64,000 nt of DNA from Metopolophium dirhodum (Eukaryota; Arthropoda; Insecta; Hemiptera; Aphididae): NCBI RefSeq assembly GCF_019925205.1, contig NC_083562.1, positions 15,066,001 through 15,130,000 of the forward strand, written 5' to 3'. Below the pieces are notes generated by a model. The model saw only the letters and a program-made list of their open reading frames with translations, was not told where the DNA came from and ran no database searches. Shown one piece after another: positions 27,676 to 40,370 of the stretch. The translations under genes and the position numbers were made by a program. The first letter of the stretch is position 1; each line of letters starts with the position of its first letter.

Positions 27676-28828
27676 AAACGATTCTGAGCGGAAACGTTGT
27701 GTAAGACTCTATTTCTAAGGACATTTTATAATTGATTTATACTTTATTTTAATATTTGTAATATACAGTATGTTAAACTAATTTTTGCCAAAAAAAATTC
27801 CATAGTTATCCTCAATTCTCAATTCGAGACCCACCCACCGTATATTGTATAGTAATCATTAATCTTCATAATTATAATTTATATATATATCTATGTTGTA
27901 TTTATTATTAGGTACTTAATACTTATTAGTCAATCCAAACTTTCTTCATAATGATATGAATAAGATCGTAATAAAAATTTAGCTTTTAATATACATTTTC
28001 TTAATTTTCATCGTGTATTGATATTTGATAATAATATTATACGTAGGTAATGGCGAATTATTTCAATTACAACAAAGTAACAAAAACCGTTTGAGGAGAA
28101 ATCTGTTTACTTAATAAGTTTGAATATCCAATTTGTCAACATTTAAACTTCAAACGCTCATCAAAAATTAATGTGGCTTTACTCTAAAGTCCAAACTTTT
28201 TTTCTTGTTTCCGTTAAGAACAAAATATGAGAACTATTGTTAGCCTTAGGTTAAATTAAAAATTTTAAGAATTGCAAACATCAAAAAAATTCACAACATT
28301 TTAAATTCAGGTTCAATCATAAAACACTTATAAAAAAATATTGCCTATGAATTTTCGATATTTTTCAATTGCAGAAAGAATATCTCATGGATCTTGTATT
28401 AAATTGTTAAGTTATATGAGTAAGAAAAAAACGCAATTACTTGAAAAATCGAAATGTAGCTAAAATTAAACATTTCAAATCTTTGCAAATATCTCAAAAA
28501 GAGCAAAATATTTCAAAAATTACATCAAGTTTAGTAGAGTATACTTATATAAATATTTGGTAAACATTTCAAGTATTTACTGTTATTCATTTTTTAATTA
28601 AAACAAAAAAAATATGAAAGATTTTGTCGAAAACTGGTGTTGAGGAAATAATAAATATATTATAGATTTATCGATTATATATATAAATTTTTTTTTGTTT
28701 TTCCCGGTTATTTGAAATGTATAAAAGGGTCTGTACTCTGTAGACATGCACAAAAAATTAATAACATGCACACAAATACTGTTATACAACTAAATACTAA
28801 TACACTCATCGCGCGGCTCAGAATCTAT
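27676..28828 (+). repeat. Repeat-family copy with both inverted ends (about 1.15 kb)
   Basis: The left end AACGATTCTGAGCGGAAACG is roughly the reverse complement of the right end CATCGCGCGGCTCAGAATCT, so the two ends face each other as imperfect inverted repeats. The interior is AT-rich, with blocks such as TTCAAACGCTCATCAAAAAT and TCTTGTATTAAATT that recur in the copy at 8.3-9.7 kb. No open frame of interest is present. It is probably a non-autonomous DNA element or a composite repeat. Confidence 0.5.
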
Positions 28829-29130
28829 TAACAAAGTAAAAACAAACAAATATACCGCTTCTATAGGGTACTTACATTACCTATTTATGGATAATAGGTA
28901 TAACATAGAACATTATTTCTTCGATTTCTAATAATTATGTTCTGCAGGCTGTATTATTAAAACACGATGGTTGAAATAATTTCGTATCAGTACTCTTCTC
29001 AGTTTGCTTACTATAGTATATATTATTATTGTCTATAATAATCCTGCTAAGATGCAGAATATAAAATGAAGCGACCAGTTTTTTAATTAATGTATAATAT
29101 AATTGGTCGAATAAGTTTTGTGAGGAGATT

Positions 29131-29570
29131 ATCAGACGTCAGGAATTCCACATATCTCGCGGACGTTCGAACCGCGTACTAATCACCTCGTGTATATCAC
29201 CGACTATGTTCATTAGAGTGTAATATCGTTCTCGATAAATTTATAGGTACCTAATAAACTAATGGCTGGTTTATTCTCCTGGCAATAGCTTTTTTTTTTC
29301 AAACACTGACGCCTATGTTTCTACCTATGTTATCAATGAACGGTGGTTCTGGACCACACAGATAAGAAGCGGCTGGACCGGATGATAGTAATAACAATAA
29401 ATGATAATATTGTAGTAAATAGTGTACAATATAAGTGTACCATGGCGGCGGTGTTCACGATCCCTTGATGTGTGTCAGACCGCGTTAGCCGGTTAATCGA
29501 GGGTTTCGGGACTGTGCCTGTCCGATAACGAACTGAAACTAATTAAGGTCGGAAAACCACAACGACGATG
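29131..29570. promoter_or_regulatory. G+C-richer island in intron 1
   Basis: CpG-containing words (CGCGGACGTTCGAACCGCG, GACCGCGTTAGCCGG) contrast with the AT-rich flanks. No coding signature is seen. Confidence 0.3.
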
Positions 29571-29894
29571 ATGTTCTTATTGTGAACTTTTCGGCTGTGT
29601 AATTTCTACACGTAAACACGGAAAGTACAATGCTTGCAATCCCACTATCTTGGTTGTTGTAATAAACAATTAATAATTATTATTTGTCCGCAATTGTTTG
29701 TTTTTAAACACATACACACAATATAATATATAATAGTATATTATTGAAAATGTTTATTAATACAACTGTATATAACATTACCTATATTTCGGTGCAACTT
29801 AGGAAATCATAAAATATCAAAATATATTTTAAATTGTATTTATGATAGATGCATAGGTATTGTACAAATTTACTCTTATTTACATTTTATAAAT

Positions 29895-29907
29895 AAATAT
29901 GGTAGGT
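29895..29907 (+). repeat. Left target-site duplication of the Jockey-type insertion
   Basis: AAATATGGTAGGT is identical to 30305-30317. Confidence 0.8.
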
Positions 29908-30304
29908 TGCCCTAAGGAAACTAACAAATGCACCTCCCTACGTCTCCAATTTTTCCCTTCATTCAGACCTAAAACTAAAAACAATAGCAGAGGAATCCAA
30001 ATGTTTCTATAAAAGATTCTACAACCACCTAAGCACTCATCCGAATCCACTCATCAAAAAATTGGTCTCCGCTACTATACCAGGTAATCCCCCAAGGCGC
30101 CTAAAGCGCAAGTGGTGTCGTGATTTGTTATAGTAATAAAATAAAAAAAGTAAATAATTAAGAATTCACAGAAAGTGTCATCAATGGGTGGCTCCTTTCA
30201 TCATATTATTTTTCCTTTCATATTACCCTTAGCATATATTCTTATTGTATTAATGATACAGATTGTATATTACTTGTAAAAATAAAAAAAAATATAAAAA
30301 AAAA
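29908..30304 (+). mobile_element. 5'-truncated Jockey-clade LINE 3' end with poly(A)
   Basis: An insertion of about 400 bases contains the last 75 codons of a LINE ORF2, a 3' UTR and an A-rich tail (about 30278-30304). It is bracketed by a perfect 13-bp target-site duplication, AAATATGGTAGGT, at 29895-29907 and 30305-30317. The peptide carries the C-terminal signature of Jockey-type elements: NAPPYVSNFSLHSDL, then FYKRF, a THPNPLIKKL segment and NPPRRLKRKWCRDLL before the stop. The intact duplication and open frame suggest that this insertion is younger than the other elements in the window. Confidence 0.85.
29909..30133 (+). pseudogene. C-terminal fragment of a Jockey-type ORF2
   Basis: The frame is open from the truncation point to TAG at 30131-30133 without internal stops. 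It encodes only the region downstream of the reverse transcriptase domain, so it has no enzymatic activity. The conserved residues are listed under the element entry. Confidence 0.8.
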
Positions 30305-30317
30305 AAATATGGTAGGT
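30305..30317 (+). repeat. Right target-site duplication of the Jockey-type insertion
   Basis: AAATATGGTAGGT follows the A-rich tail. The first A bases could also be part of the tail, so the true duplication may be 10-13 bp. Confidence 0.75.
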
Positions 30318-31563
30318 ATAAAACTAAATTATAATTATTTATTTTGCAATCCATAAAATACTAATATACTATACAAACATAAAAAATTCATAATATTATA
30401 GGTTAACACTGCATTTTTTTTAAATTTTAATACCTACGTTTTCAATATTGAATTTATGTTTTTTTTTATAAATATTAAATAAATATTATACCATTTATAA
30501 TATTTGAACTCGATTAGATATTACTATTTGTTATTTCCAAGCCTACCTTTTTGTAATTTTAATCATTATTTAATTAATACCATCCCAAAATGATTATTTT
30601 ATACGAACAATACGTTTTCGAAAGGTTGAAATTTAGTAACCTATATAACCTTTGTTTATAAGCTTACGCATTAGAATTATTAAGAATGTAATTTGCACGA
30701 AAAAAATAAGAAAATATACTTATAGGATTCCAAACAATATATTATGAATGACCGTTACTTATTAAGAAATCGAACGCACTCCACTGCAATATGCGATTGT
30801 ATAATATATTATATTATATTTATTTAAAATGCCATTTATTTTTATCGTGTTTATTGTATTATATTCACTCTATTCGTATACGTCATATGCACGATGGGGT
30901 GTTTAAAGCCGATCGACAGCAATTCATCCGATAAAAGACCAACTATCGCAGGAAGCGGGTGAAAAGATTAATGCATTTTTGGTACCATAATTCACAAGTG
31001 TGTATATATATACAATATTAACTTATTGAGTATACTTCTGTCGGGACTCAAAAGTGGTGGCCGTGGGGTGGTGGCTATGGGATGAGAGGTAGCGCGGAGT
31101 GGTTAAAAATGACAAACACTATTGAAACTGACAGATAAAGTTGTATTGGACGGAAAATATACGGTTAACAAATAAGTCGAAGCATATTTTTAATATCTGA
31201 TATAACCAAAAAGTAGAAAACTTTTTCTGTCCAAACGAAACATTTCCATCACGTATAATATATAATTCGTATAACTATATTATTATTATATATAACTATC
31301 AGAATTATTCGTGCTGCCAAAACAAAAGAATTATTTAACAAAACAAATAATATTTATATTTTGTATTTTATTATTCATTGACATTTAAATCCTATGAATA
31401 ATCGTAACAGAATCGTTTATTTATTTAATTTGTGTGTTAAATAATTTGCACCGAAGTTTTTCATTTAACGGTGGCAGTAGTACAGATTATTAGAAGTATT
31501 TGAAATAATGTTAAGAATAATTAAATAATAATTTCTATCTCTGTCGACGAGATACCGATACTT

Positions 31564-31606
<43 letters not shown>

Positions 31607-34600
31607 CACACTCAGAGCTCGAGAACATTACGTACCTACACTACGAACAGTATAATATAACTTTCAGCATATAGTTAAGCTTACAAATAGGTACCCAATT
31701 TTAAAATTGTTCTCATTTAATTGATAATTATAGTTTTGTATTCATAGATAAATAGTTTTACTGGCTATCTTATGTTAAACAATTATTATAGCGGCATTAT
31801 ATATTATAATATTATGTAAAATATTAAGTGAAAAGGTTCTGTATTTAACGGTTTTTAAAAAAACAATGACGTATAATGCGTATATTTTAGTGTTATGATA
31901 CAATTAACCATGCTTTTAATGTACCTAAATACTTAAAATTAATATATTTTAAGAAATTCCATGAGCACTTAAATATTACTCTATTACTTAGTAAATTTTT
32001 TTCATAAAAAGGATGCACGTTATTTTTCACTAAAATATTTAAAAAAGTTCTACTTTAATAATATTTGATCGTTAATATAATAATCTGGACGTTAGCATGC
32101 CATTATTAAATAATAAATATACACTATACATATTATAAATACCTTCCGTCTAGACTGGATATATATTATAGTGGTGTACCCACGTAAAATCGTAAAATCA
32201 AATTAATATCATGTTTTTATTATTATTTTGATTATATTGTTTGCTGTACTCACCTACAATGTTCTACATAATAATATATACTATAGAGATTCTGCTTGGT
32301 GGCTTTGTTCAATCAGTTATCTCTGCATCTACCACACTTATCACAGAATATGAGAATAAAATTTAAATTAATATAACATAATCACAATATGATATTATCC
32401 TTTTTCTCGTTTGGTAACAGGAGAAGATACAACGGTATTACTATCAACGTGGGTATTAAAATTACTCATATTATAATAAAAAGGGTTAGTTTATTTCAAA
32501 ATCCTTTTCTGTTTTTATGGAATAATTTTCACGCAACAATAGGATTACAAATGTACCTTGTACCTATTGCAGCAGAGGTTTAAATATGAGCTCCAGGATA
32601 ATTTCCACGGAAAAGAAAATACCGGGCCAATGAGGGTTGGGTTTATTTATACCGTCACAGTTTCTTACTTTTTCATCAAAATGTTTTTTTTTAATACTAT
32701 TTTTTTGAAAACCTTCAGGCAAAACAACGAGCGGACAGGTTTAGGATTTAGCAGCCTGTCAAAGAATAATTTATCGTTATTTATTTATTTTATTTTTTTT
32801 CATTACATTTTCTCTTTACTTGCCACTTCGTTTCCAGTTGAAAACTACTTTTGTTATTCAGTAAGTTATAAATTGCTCTCCTAATGCACCGGGTTTTCTC
32901 ATATATAAATTACTTAATCGATTTTATCATTATTATTATTATTAATTTTATTCGATTTTCAATAATAACTTTGTAGTATAATTTCAATTGATTCCAATAC
33001 CTTAATTTACTTTAAATAATTATTTTATTTAAAGGCGTTTCTTAAACTCAAAATATTGTATTTAATATTAATTATTAGTTTACAATATTATCAACTTACC
33101 TTCACCGATAAGGATATAAATTGGTTTCAGAAATCGACCACTGAAAACTTTTGGTTTACAAAGTTAATATCGACGAAGTACTATTACGGAACCCGAACAA
33201 AAGCTATATATGTATAATTTATAATACATATTACATATTTTCATTTAATAATCCAACTTGGGGCAGTATTATAGTGTCAAGGAAAACTTTTTCACTTTTT
33301 CAATAAACGTCACAATATTACTATGGAAATTTAGTGGTTTTGTGTACGCAGCTAACCACTATGGGTTGTTGGCCAAACATATTTTCAGGTAATATGTCTA
33401 AGAGACTTTTTGACGTTTTTGAAAGTATATTGAAATATAAAAAGTTTAAATCAGTATATCATAAATTATCGAAATTAATTGTAGATATTATGCAATATTT
33501 GATTGTTTACGATACGATGGTCTTGTGATATAATTTGATATAGAAAATAGATCCACAACGGGGTTTATTAAAATATGGCAATCTTTATGTGTCTGTTAAA
33601 ATTGTTTATTCTGATTATTATTATTATTATTTAAATTATCATATTTTATGTCAATTCCGCCATTCGCGATGTTGAAAAATGAACATTTAAGTTCAGTTTT
33701 TTTACAACTTTATTTACATCTGAAAATAAAATATAAATCACTTGAATAATCCTGTATATAATTCCACGAAGAGTTCATTTTTACCGTGGAATATACACAA
33801 ACATACTTTGTCAAACCCAAATTGTATAAACGAACTGGCACGTGTTCCTTTTGGAAAGTTGTACTTTTGTGGTTTTTTACGATTCAAATAATATTGGTAG
33901 TTACATGATTCTTGTTACGGTTTTCATTTTGTAATTATAAGATGTTATTAATGATGTTCATCACATATTATTATTATTGTAAGTTAGATCATCACATATT
34001 ATTAGTGTAGTCTTAGACCAAGGTAACTTAATACCTATAATAAATGTGAAATTGAATATCGTTCACATATATTAGTGTTCTTAAGTTATTAAGGGTTTAA
34101 ATAAATTTAGATACTAATTATATATTTAATATGGTGACGAAATATGACATTTTTTAAATATTATAGACTGTGTGATGGGGTGTGTGCCGCCCTATCACGC
34201 CAAAATGAGTGTACTAATTTTGGAGTGATTTTTTCAATTTTTAAAGTAAACTAGTTGGTTAAATGGTTAAATGGTTTTAGTTATGGTGGAAATCGTCGTA
34301 GAGGCCTAGAATCAATGAGGTAGTTGCTTATAAGAGTTATCTTCTGGAATGAATGGAACATTATTTGGGCTAAGAAAATGTGAGTCAGGCAGATAAGCAA
34401 AAAATATATATTTGCCAGGTGATAGTATAATAACTTTATCAAAATTAGCTATTATTTTACAATGATGTGTTACATTTATTTTTGTTTTCGCAAAACAAAA
34501 TATTTGTTATTTAATTATTTCGTGTATCCAAAATCTATGTAGTCAGAAAAATAATAAATCAAAATATTTATTACAAATATTTATTACATTATTTAATACA

Positions 34601-35290
34601 TACTCATTTTGTTTGGTAGATGAATGTGTAATCTTTTATCTGTCGAAATTTCATCAGACATTACTAATTCAATTTATATACCGTTTTGGATTTTGATTTA
34701 TTTTTTAAGTGCTTGTAGCAAATAATCAAAACAATTTTCTTGTTACTGTATTTTTTTATATAACATATATATTTTTAAAGTCTGTTTACAATTGAATTAT
34801 TTTATCAACTTTGAGTTTATTTTTCTGTTATAAAGATATTATTATAATATAAAAACCTTTTATCCACGTGCATGCGTGTGTGCCACGTGGAAATATAATA
34901 TAATATACAATAATAATGACACGACGCGTACTGCTCCAAAAGGAAATTCTTCTTTTCGTAGAATGTTATGAATTTGTTTTCAGTTTTACCATACATACAG
35001 GATCTTTAAGCTTCAGTAAATAATATAATATCTTAGGATATAATATTAAGAGTGACAATAATTATTGGGTGTAAAATATGTCCCATCGAAAAAAATTGAA
35101 TGAGTTTGACACAGCATGGTAAATACGTATGAGTGGACTTTTATCTGCATTTTATGCACATTTTTTTTTTGGAATAAAAAGCAAATAATCCGGTTTTCCT
35201 TGGGCTGTTTCTCGGTTTGAATTTGCAGATGTTCGGGAAACGGTGATACTCGCAATAGGAGGTGTAGGGGAGATGCGTAAGTCATGGAGG
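30318..35290. other. AT-rich intron sequence with few landmarks
   Basis: The landmarks are the AC microsatellite at 31565, a possible LTR-like piece near 33985-34150, and paired CACGTG boxes at 34865 and 34884. No gene was recognised. Confidence 0.45.
31565..31603. repeat. (AC)n microsatellite, about 19 units
   Basis: An uninterrupted AC dinucleotide run of 39 bases. Confidence 0.97.
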
Positions 35291-35930
35291 GACCGCGTAA
35301 TAATTACCTCGTCCCGTCTATTCCACGACGCATTTAAAACGTCTCGGAGAGAATGGAAGAAGCGCTCGTATTAATTTTCATTACGACGGATTTCTGTGGA
35401 CCGCCGCCGCTACCGTTGCCGCCATCACTGCCCCCCCCCCCCTCCCCACCCCTCCTACCACCACCATTGGTGAAGTATTAGGCGCTCACGATTAGCTCTC
35501 CGTTTTGTTCGTAATTAGAAAAGCGAGTTTGTCCGTTTATAATTGCACGATCGTTTTTGTCGGATTTTACAGCCACCGCGTCGCGTTTTGTCTGTCCGCT
35601 GTCTCGACGCTATATATACATAACATATATATATACTATATAATATATACATCCTTTTAATCCCGCAGACAAACCACAAAACACACTAAACTGATTTATA
35701 TATGTGTGTGTGTGTGCGCGTTCATTCTACGTATTTATATATAATATGTACGTGTACAATGTTACTATTTTACGGCATACAATGAATTTGAAATTCATTT
35801 TACCGGTCGGCCCCGAGAGAAAATGTTAATCTTTTCGCTCGGAATTTATTCCTACTCTAGAGAACCGCATAGATTTCGTTTTCCATCTGTCTCTAATGCG
35901 AAGAACCTGTGCACGTGTTTTCGGTTTATG
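35291..35930. promoter_or_regulatory. G+C-richer island in intron 1
   Basis: CCGCCGCCGCTACCGTTGCC, the poly(C) run and ACCGCGTCGCGTTTTG mark the island. It ends in a (TG)n tract at about 35703-35716 and AT-rich DNA. No coding signature is seen. Confidence 0.3.
35431..35442. repeat. Poly(C) run of 12 with adjacent C-rich tract
   Basis: A homopolymer C run in a G+C-rich island, followed by CTCCCCACCCCTCC. Confidence 0.95.
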
Positions 35931-37980
35931 AATTAATTTCTCTACATTTTTCATAGTCTTTTAATTCCATATTCTATCTACCACGATTAAGACTTAAGCC
36001 TTCGTTGAAATTACGGTAGAATTATTATATTTTCGTATTTTTTAGAACCATTTATACAACTAACGAAATAATTACTGACCCGTTGTATAATACCTATATA
36101 TTATGTATTGTGTTGTATATTTTTCTAAATTGTTGTAGAACAAAATGAAAATTGATAAAAATAACAGAAAAGTGTGTACGAAATTATAGATTGACCATAT
36201 AATTGTTAATATATTTTTATTTAAAATTAAAAAACGTTTCAGTTCACGCATCAGTGAATATATATTTTTAATGTAAATAATTAATTTTAAAAACTGATCA
36301 TAAAAGATAATTAGTGTTTGTTTTCATACAACTTTTGGTGTCAGAACCATCGTGAATAATTTACCAATTTTATATTGAATACATCCATGTACTTATTTTG
36401 CCTATACGTTGAGCCGGTCAACAAATTATGATGCAAACATTCTAATAGAATACATGGTACAGACTACAGAGATCTCCAAGGAATTCATTCAACGCTTTGA
36501 TTAGTTTTAATTTACTCACCGTTGATTGGTGGTAAATTATTATTATAAATTATAAGTTAATGAGTAATCAATAATCATTGAATTCAAAATTCTAGGCGTA
36601 CCTTTGTTCACTATAATAATTTTTTTTTAATATTAATAGTTACTAATTAAGTTAAATATTTAACCAAAATCAAATTTATCTAAAAAAAAGTCTGCTATAA
36701 ATTTTAAAAGTCGAAAAATAAAGCATATTTAAAATTACATATTTATTGATACAAAATTGAAAGTCATTAATCAGTAATTACATATGAATTTATGTCATTT
36801 AAACTGAGAAAAAAATGGTCTCATAAATAAAATAAAGTACTAATATGAATTATATTACTTATTTTATTTATATACTTCAAATGTAATAAATGTCCTATTT
36901 TAATTAATATGCACTTACATAAAAACATCTTAAAGAAAAAAAATTATTATGAAATTTGCAGACTTTGATTCGTTTTTAATCAATAGGCGATGAATAAACG
37001 ATGATGAATCAATTTGTAATGATATAATATTTCATCAAAGAAAAAATTAAAAAAGTACATTTTAATGTTCAATCTGTTACTGATAATTATAATAATTATT
37101 CTTATACATTTGATTTGTAATAAATTATTTAAATCTCGTTGTAGTATTAAATTTTATTATTTTCCAGAATCAAATAAAATAATTTGAATAACTTATTTTT
37201 GTTAAGAATAGATTCTTCTTTATAGATCTTAACGAAACGTGTTCACAAGATAACAGTGATTGATAAATAATATTCAGCTATATTCGGTGGTTGATTTTGA
37301 AAGATAACAAAGTGGCTTCCACATGATATGCCACAGTTTCATTCCATCACTTAATACCAAAAATAGTTGTACCAGTTAAAGTCATGTCTCGTGAGAACTA
37401 ATACAATGAATTCGAGTTAATGAAAATTATATGATTTAATCCATATAAATTATATATTTACACTCACATAATCGTCAAAATCTATGAACTAATGCATACA
37501 TATTATATGTACATAGAAAATATAATATTAACGTTCACGTACCTATATAAGCAAATATTGGATGATATATAAATTATTTTAGTTTATACCAGCCTCCTGA
37601 GTTGGGCTTGCATAAAAATTAACAATATTCGATACTAATATTGTGATTCTTGAGAAATAAGGTTTTAAAGCCAGAACCACTTTTATATGAAACCAATAAT
37701 GTGAGTTATAAGTTTTAACTGGTTTACTAAGCGTATAACGTAATATTATGATTTTTCATATCAAAATGCTTTGTGTCTAAATCTGTTGTATGCTGTGAAT
37801 AATATATTACATTTACGTAATGCTTTGTAGCTTGTAATATATATTATTATATAGTTGGGTTCACTGGATTTATCGACACACATGTATTATATCAATATCG
37901 TAACGCAACCATAGATATTATTAATATATAGGTACCTATACATTGTACATATCGAGTTCGGTAATGATATATAGAATTAA
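35931..37980. other. AT-rich intron sequence, nothing recognised
   Basis: No structure beyond A/T-rich words and a TATAGGTACCTATA palindrome near 37928. Confidence 0.55.
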
Positions 37981-38530
37981 AAGGTTAACCCTTTCATCAC
38001 CCTATCGCGGGCCTAGGTTTATGTGTGTACATTTTATAAGCTCTGTTCAGCGCAAACAGCCGCAGCTCCCGGCCGTTCGCAACCGATAATATTAATTATT
38101 ATTAAAACCGTTTTGGTGGTGTGCACGTGGCGGTGGAGGCGGACGGCTCACGCACGCGCGTGTGTTTGAATATAGTACCTACGGCGTACACCACCCGTCA
38201 ATTTAATCCCATGTGTTTACCCCTTTTTGATCCCTTCCAGCGCCAGAGGGGTAACTGTGTGAGGGAACAATCGGCAGTGGTGGTGGTGGTGGTGGTGGTG
38301 GTTGTTGTTGGTTGTTGTCATCGTCGTCATCGTGGTTTTACTATAGGTACTATACCAGGACGATAAGTGTTTTTTTTTTTTTACCTCATTATCTTTTCGA
38401 TACATATATATGATTTGGCTATCGACAACGATGGCACGTGGTAATAATGCGATCGCGAAGTATGCGCACACTGCACGCACTGCTCCACAATAATTATCGT
38501 ATATTCGTATATGCATGCACATATATTATA
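37981..38530. promoter_or_regulatory. G+C-richer island with trinucleotide repeats
   Basis: The island includes CAGCCGCAGCTCCCGG, GTGGCGGTGGAGGCGGACGG and the TGG repeat. The reading frames are repeat-driven. Confidence 0.3.
38278..38301. repeat. (TGG)8 microsatellite, followed by TTG and TCG/TCA triplets
   Basis: A compound trinucleotide tract extends to about 38333. Frames through it give runs of Val or His that look like protein but are repeat artefacts. Confidence 0.95.
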
Positions 38531-38839
38531 GTGACATGGGCGTAACCCGTTCGTTGCATACCGATTATCGTCGAAATCGTATACCTATGTAGATAATAAA
38601 ATAACAATACTACCTACGTGTACTGTGCATAGAGATGACAGCTCAGTTTGTTTGATAATATCACAAGCGAGTCAGCCGAAAATTATTCTCAAATCATTTT
38701 TTTTATATAATATATTATATTATTTCTAAAAAATACACGCATTATGGTTTAATTTACAATTTTATTTGTGTATGAAGTGTGTACTTTCGTGGAAAATTCC
38801 TGGTATCCACGAGTCATTAGTTAGCAGCCAATTCTCAAC

Positions 38840-39420
38840 TAAAACGATCATAATATTGTCATTATCATCCACTCACTCGCTCGAACTGTCGATATCACAA
38901 CAATATAATATAGTGTATACACATCAGGATATCTGCGCGACATAACACAATAATAATTATATGATACCGTTATTGCGTTTGTCAAGGTTTGCGAAAATTC
39001 GATTTCGTGCAAAGCGTCGTCCGCGTGTAGCTCGTGCGGATATCGGATGATGTATATATAGCTGCTGCGGTTCCCGTCTGGACACGTACGACGACACAAT
39101 TGACTTAATCCGACCGAGGATAAATTAGAACTGCGGGCAGGCGAAAAAAAACCGTCTTAAGGTCTTTTACGTGACCGTTATTTTAATCGGTATTAAAAAT
39201 GGTAGGGCTCAGCCGAAGGTGGGATGTATTGTGTATATATATATAATATATATATTATAGACGTATAGCCGGCCACTATTTTACGGCGAACCGCATTCGA
39301 GGTCTCACCCTTCGCCGCCGCCACTGACCACTACCACTACATAGTACCATCAGCCGAGTTATAAAACACTGAAGCGGCAGTGCGGTTTGTTGAAGGATTA
39401 TAATATTTTATTATTTTCAC
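38840..39420. promoter_or_regulatory. G+C-richer island in intron 1
   Basis: CpG words (GTCGTCCGCGTGTAGCTCG, CCTTCGCCGCCGCCACTG) stand in an AT-rich context. An AT microsatellite near 39235 interrupts it. Confidence 0.3.
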
Positions 39421-40204
39421 TGTGAGTCGATACCGTCGTAAATAGGTAAACGGATAAATGCTATATAATATTATATTATCAAGTATGGGCTACGGATCAT
39501 TTTGTTTTCTCGTAAAGATCAACGTGCGATAGTTTTTTTTTTTTAGTAATATATAATGAAAATGATCGTTGAGCGATATTAACTATCGCAAGAATAACAT
39601 TGAGTTTTTCTACATTACAACGTGTAATAACATAAACGTAATTCTGTTATTATGGTATATGATCGTATAAATTGAAATCAATTGCTGAGGATTGGGTTTA
39701 AAAGCAGAACGTGATAAATATGATTGGTTTTGACAAACCTGTAACAGAAATAATATGAATAGACCTATAGAATTTTGTGCATAGTACAATAAATATTGTT
39801 CCAGGTTTAACTTTCAGTTTTTAGAAATTGATTCGTAGCGTGGAATGCAATCGAAACTTAGCTATTGTAGGTAATTTGTTCATAATTGGGCAACTAAGGA
39901 TACTTCCCCGGTAATCATTTCATTCAATTATATTTTTATTACAAAATGTATTCTATCACAAGATTAGTTGACCTCAATAACCTATTATTATGATAAGCTG
40001 AACGATTTTTTCAATTTTGGACGTGTCTACCTATGGTCTTCGAAATTGAAAAACGTACGGACTATTAAAATAAAAGTTATTGGCATCGATAAATGCGTTA
40101 TGAAAACGATTTTTCATTTAAATTAATATATACATAGATTTATCTGAGATTTGGATTTTTTTGTTTCGTTTTTACAGAATGATTCAACAGGCATGCTGAC
40201 CTCC

Positions 40205-40370
40205 ACTTTAGATTCTGAGAGAAACGATAAATGTAACGGTTTCACAGTGATGTGTAATTTTTTCATTTTTGTGTTTGTCATCAGATTTTTTGATCAGTAA
40301 AATTGCTTCAATATTTATCTTAAAGGGTGGCTTGAAATTGGATTTAGTTGGTAAAACATGTTCAGTACTT
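40205..40370 (-). repeat. Minus-strand end of the CTCAGAATCTAAA repeat family
   Basis: TTTAGATTCTGAGAGAAACG followed by ATAAATGTAACGG is the reverse complement of the right end seen elsewhere. The following bases (CAGTGATGTGTAATTTTTTC and on) also fit the family read in reverse. No partner end was found. Confidence 0.45.

Noticed and set aside
29160..29180. GTTCGAACC as a tRNA T-loop on either strand
   Set aside because: The bases after the core do not fit the B-box consensus, and no acceptor stem pairs.
31088..31110. A tRNA A-box-like word GCGGAGTGGTTAA
   Set aside because: No B box or cloverleaf follows at the right distance.
31565..31603. Regularly spaced repeats as a CRISPR-like array
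   Set aside because: Repeats in the window are simple microsatellites without unique spacers, and the DNA is eukaryotic.
38121..38522. Poly-Val and poly-His frames on opposite strands
   Set aside because: Both are driven by the TGG trinucleotide repeat and its neighbours.
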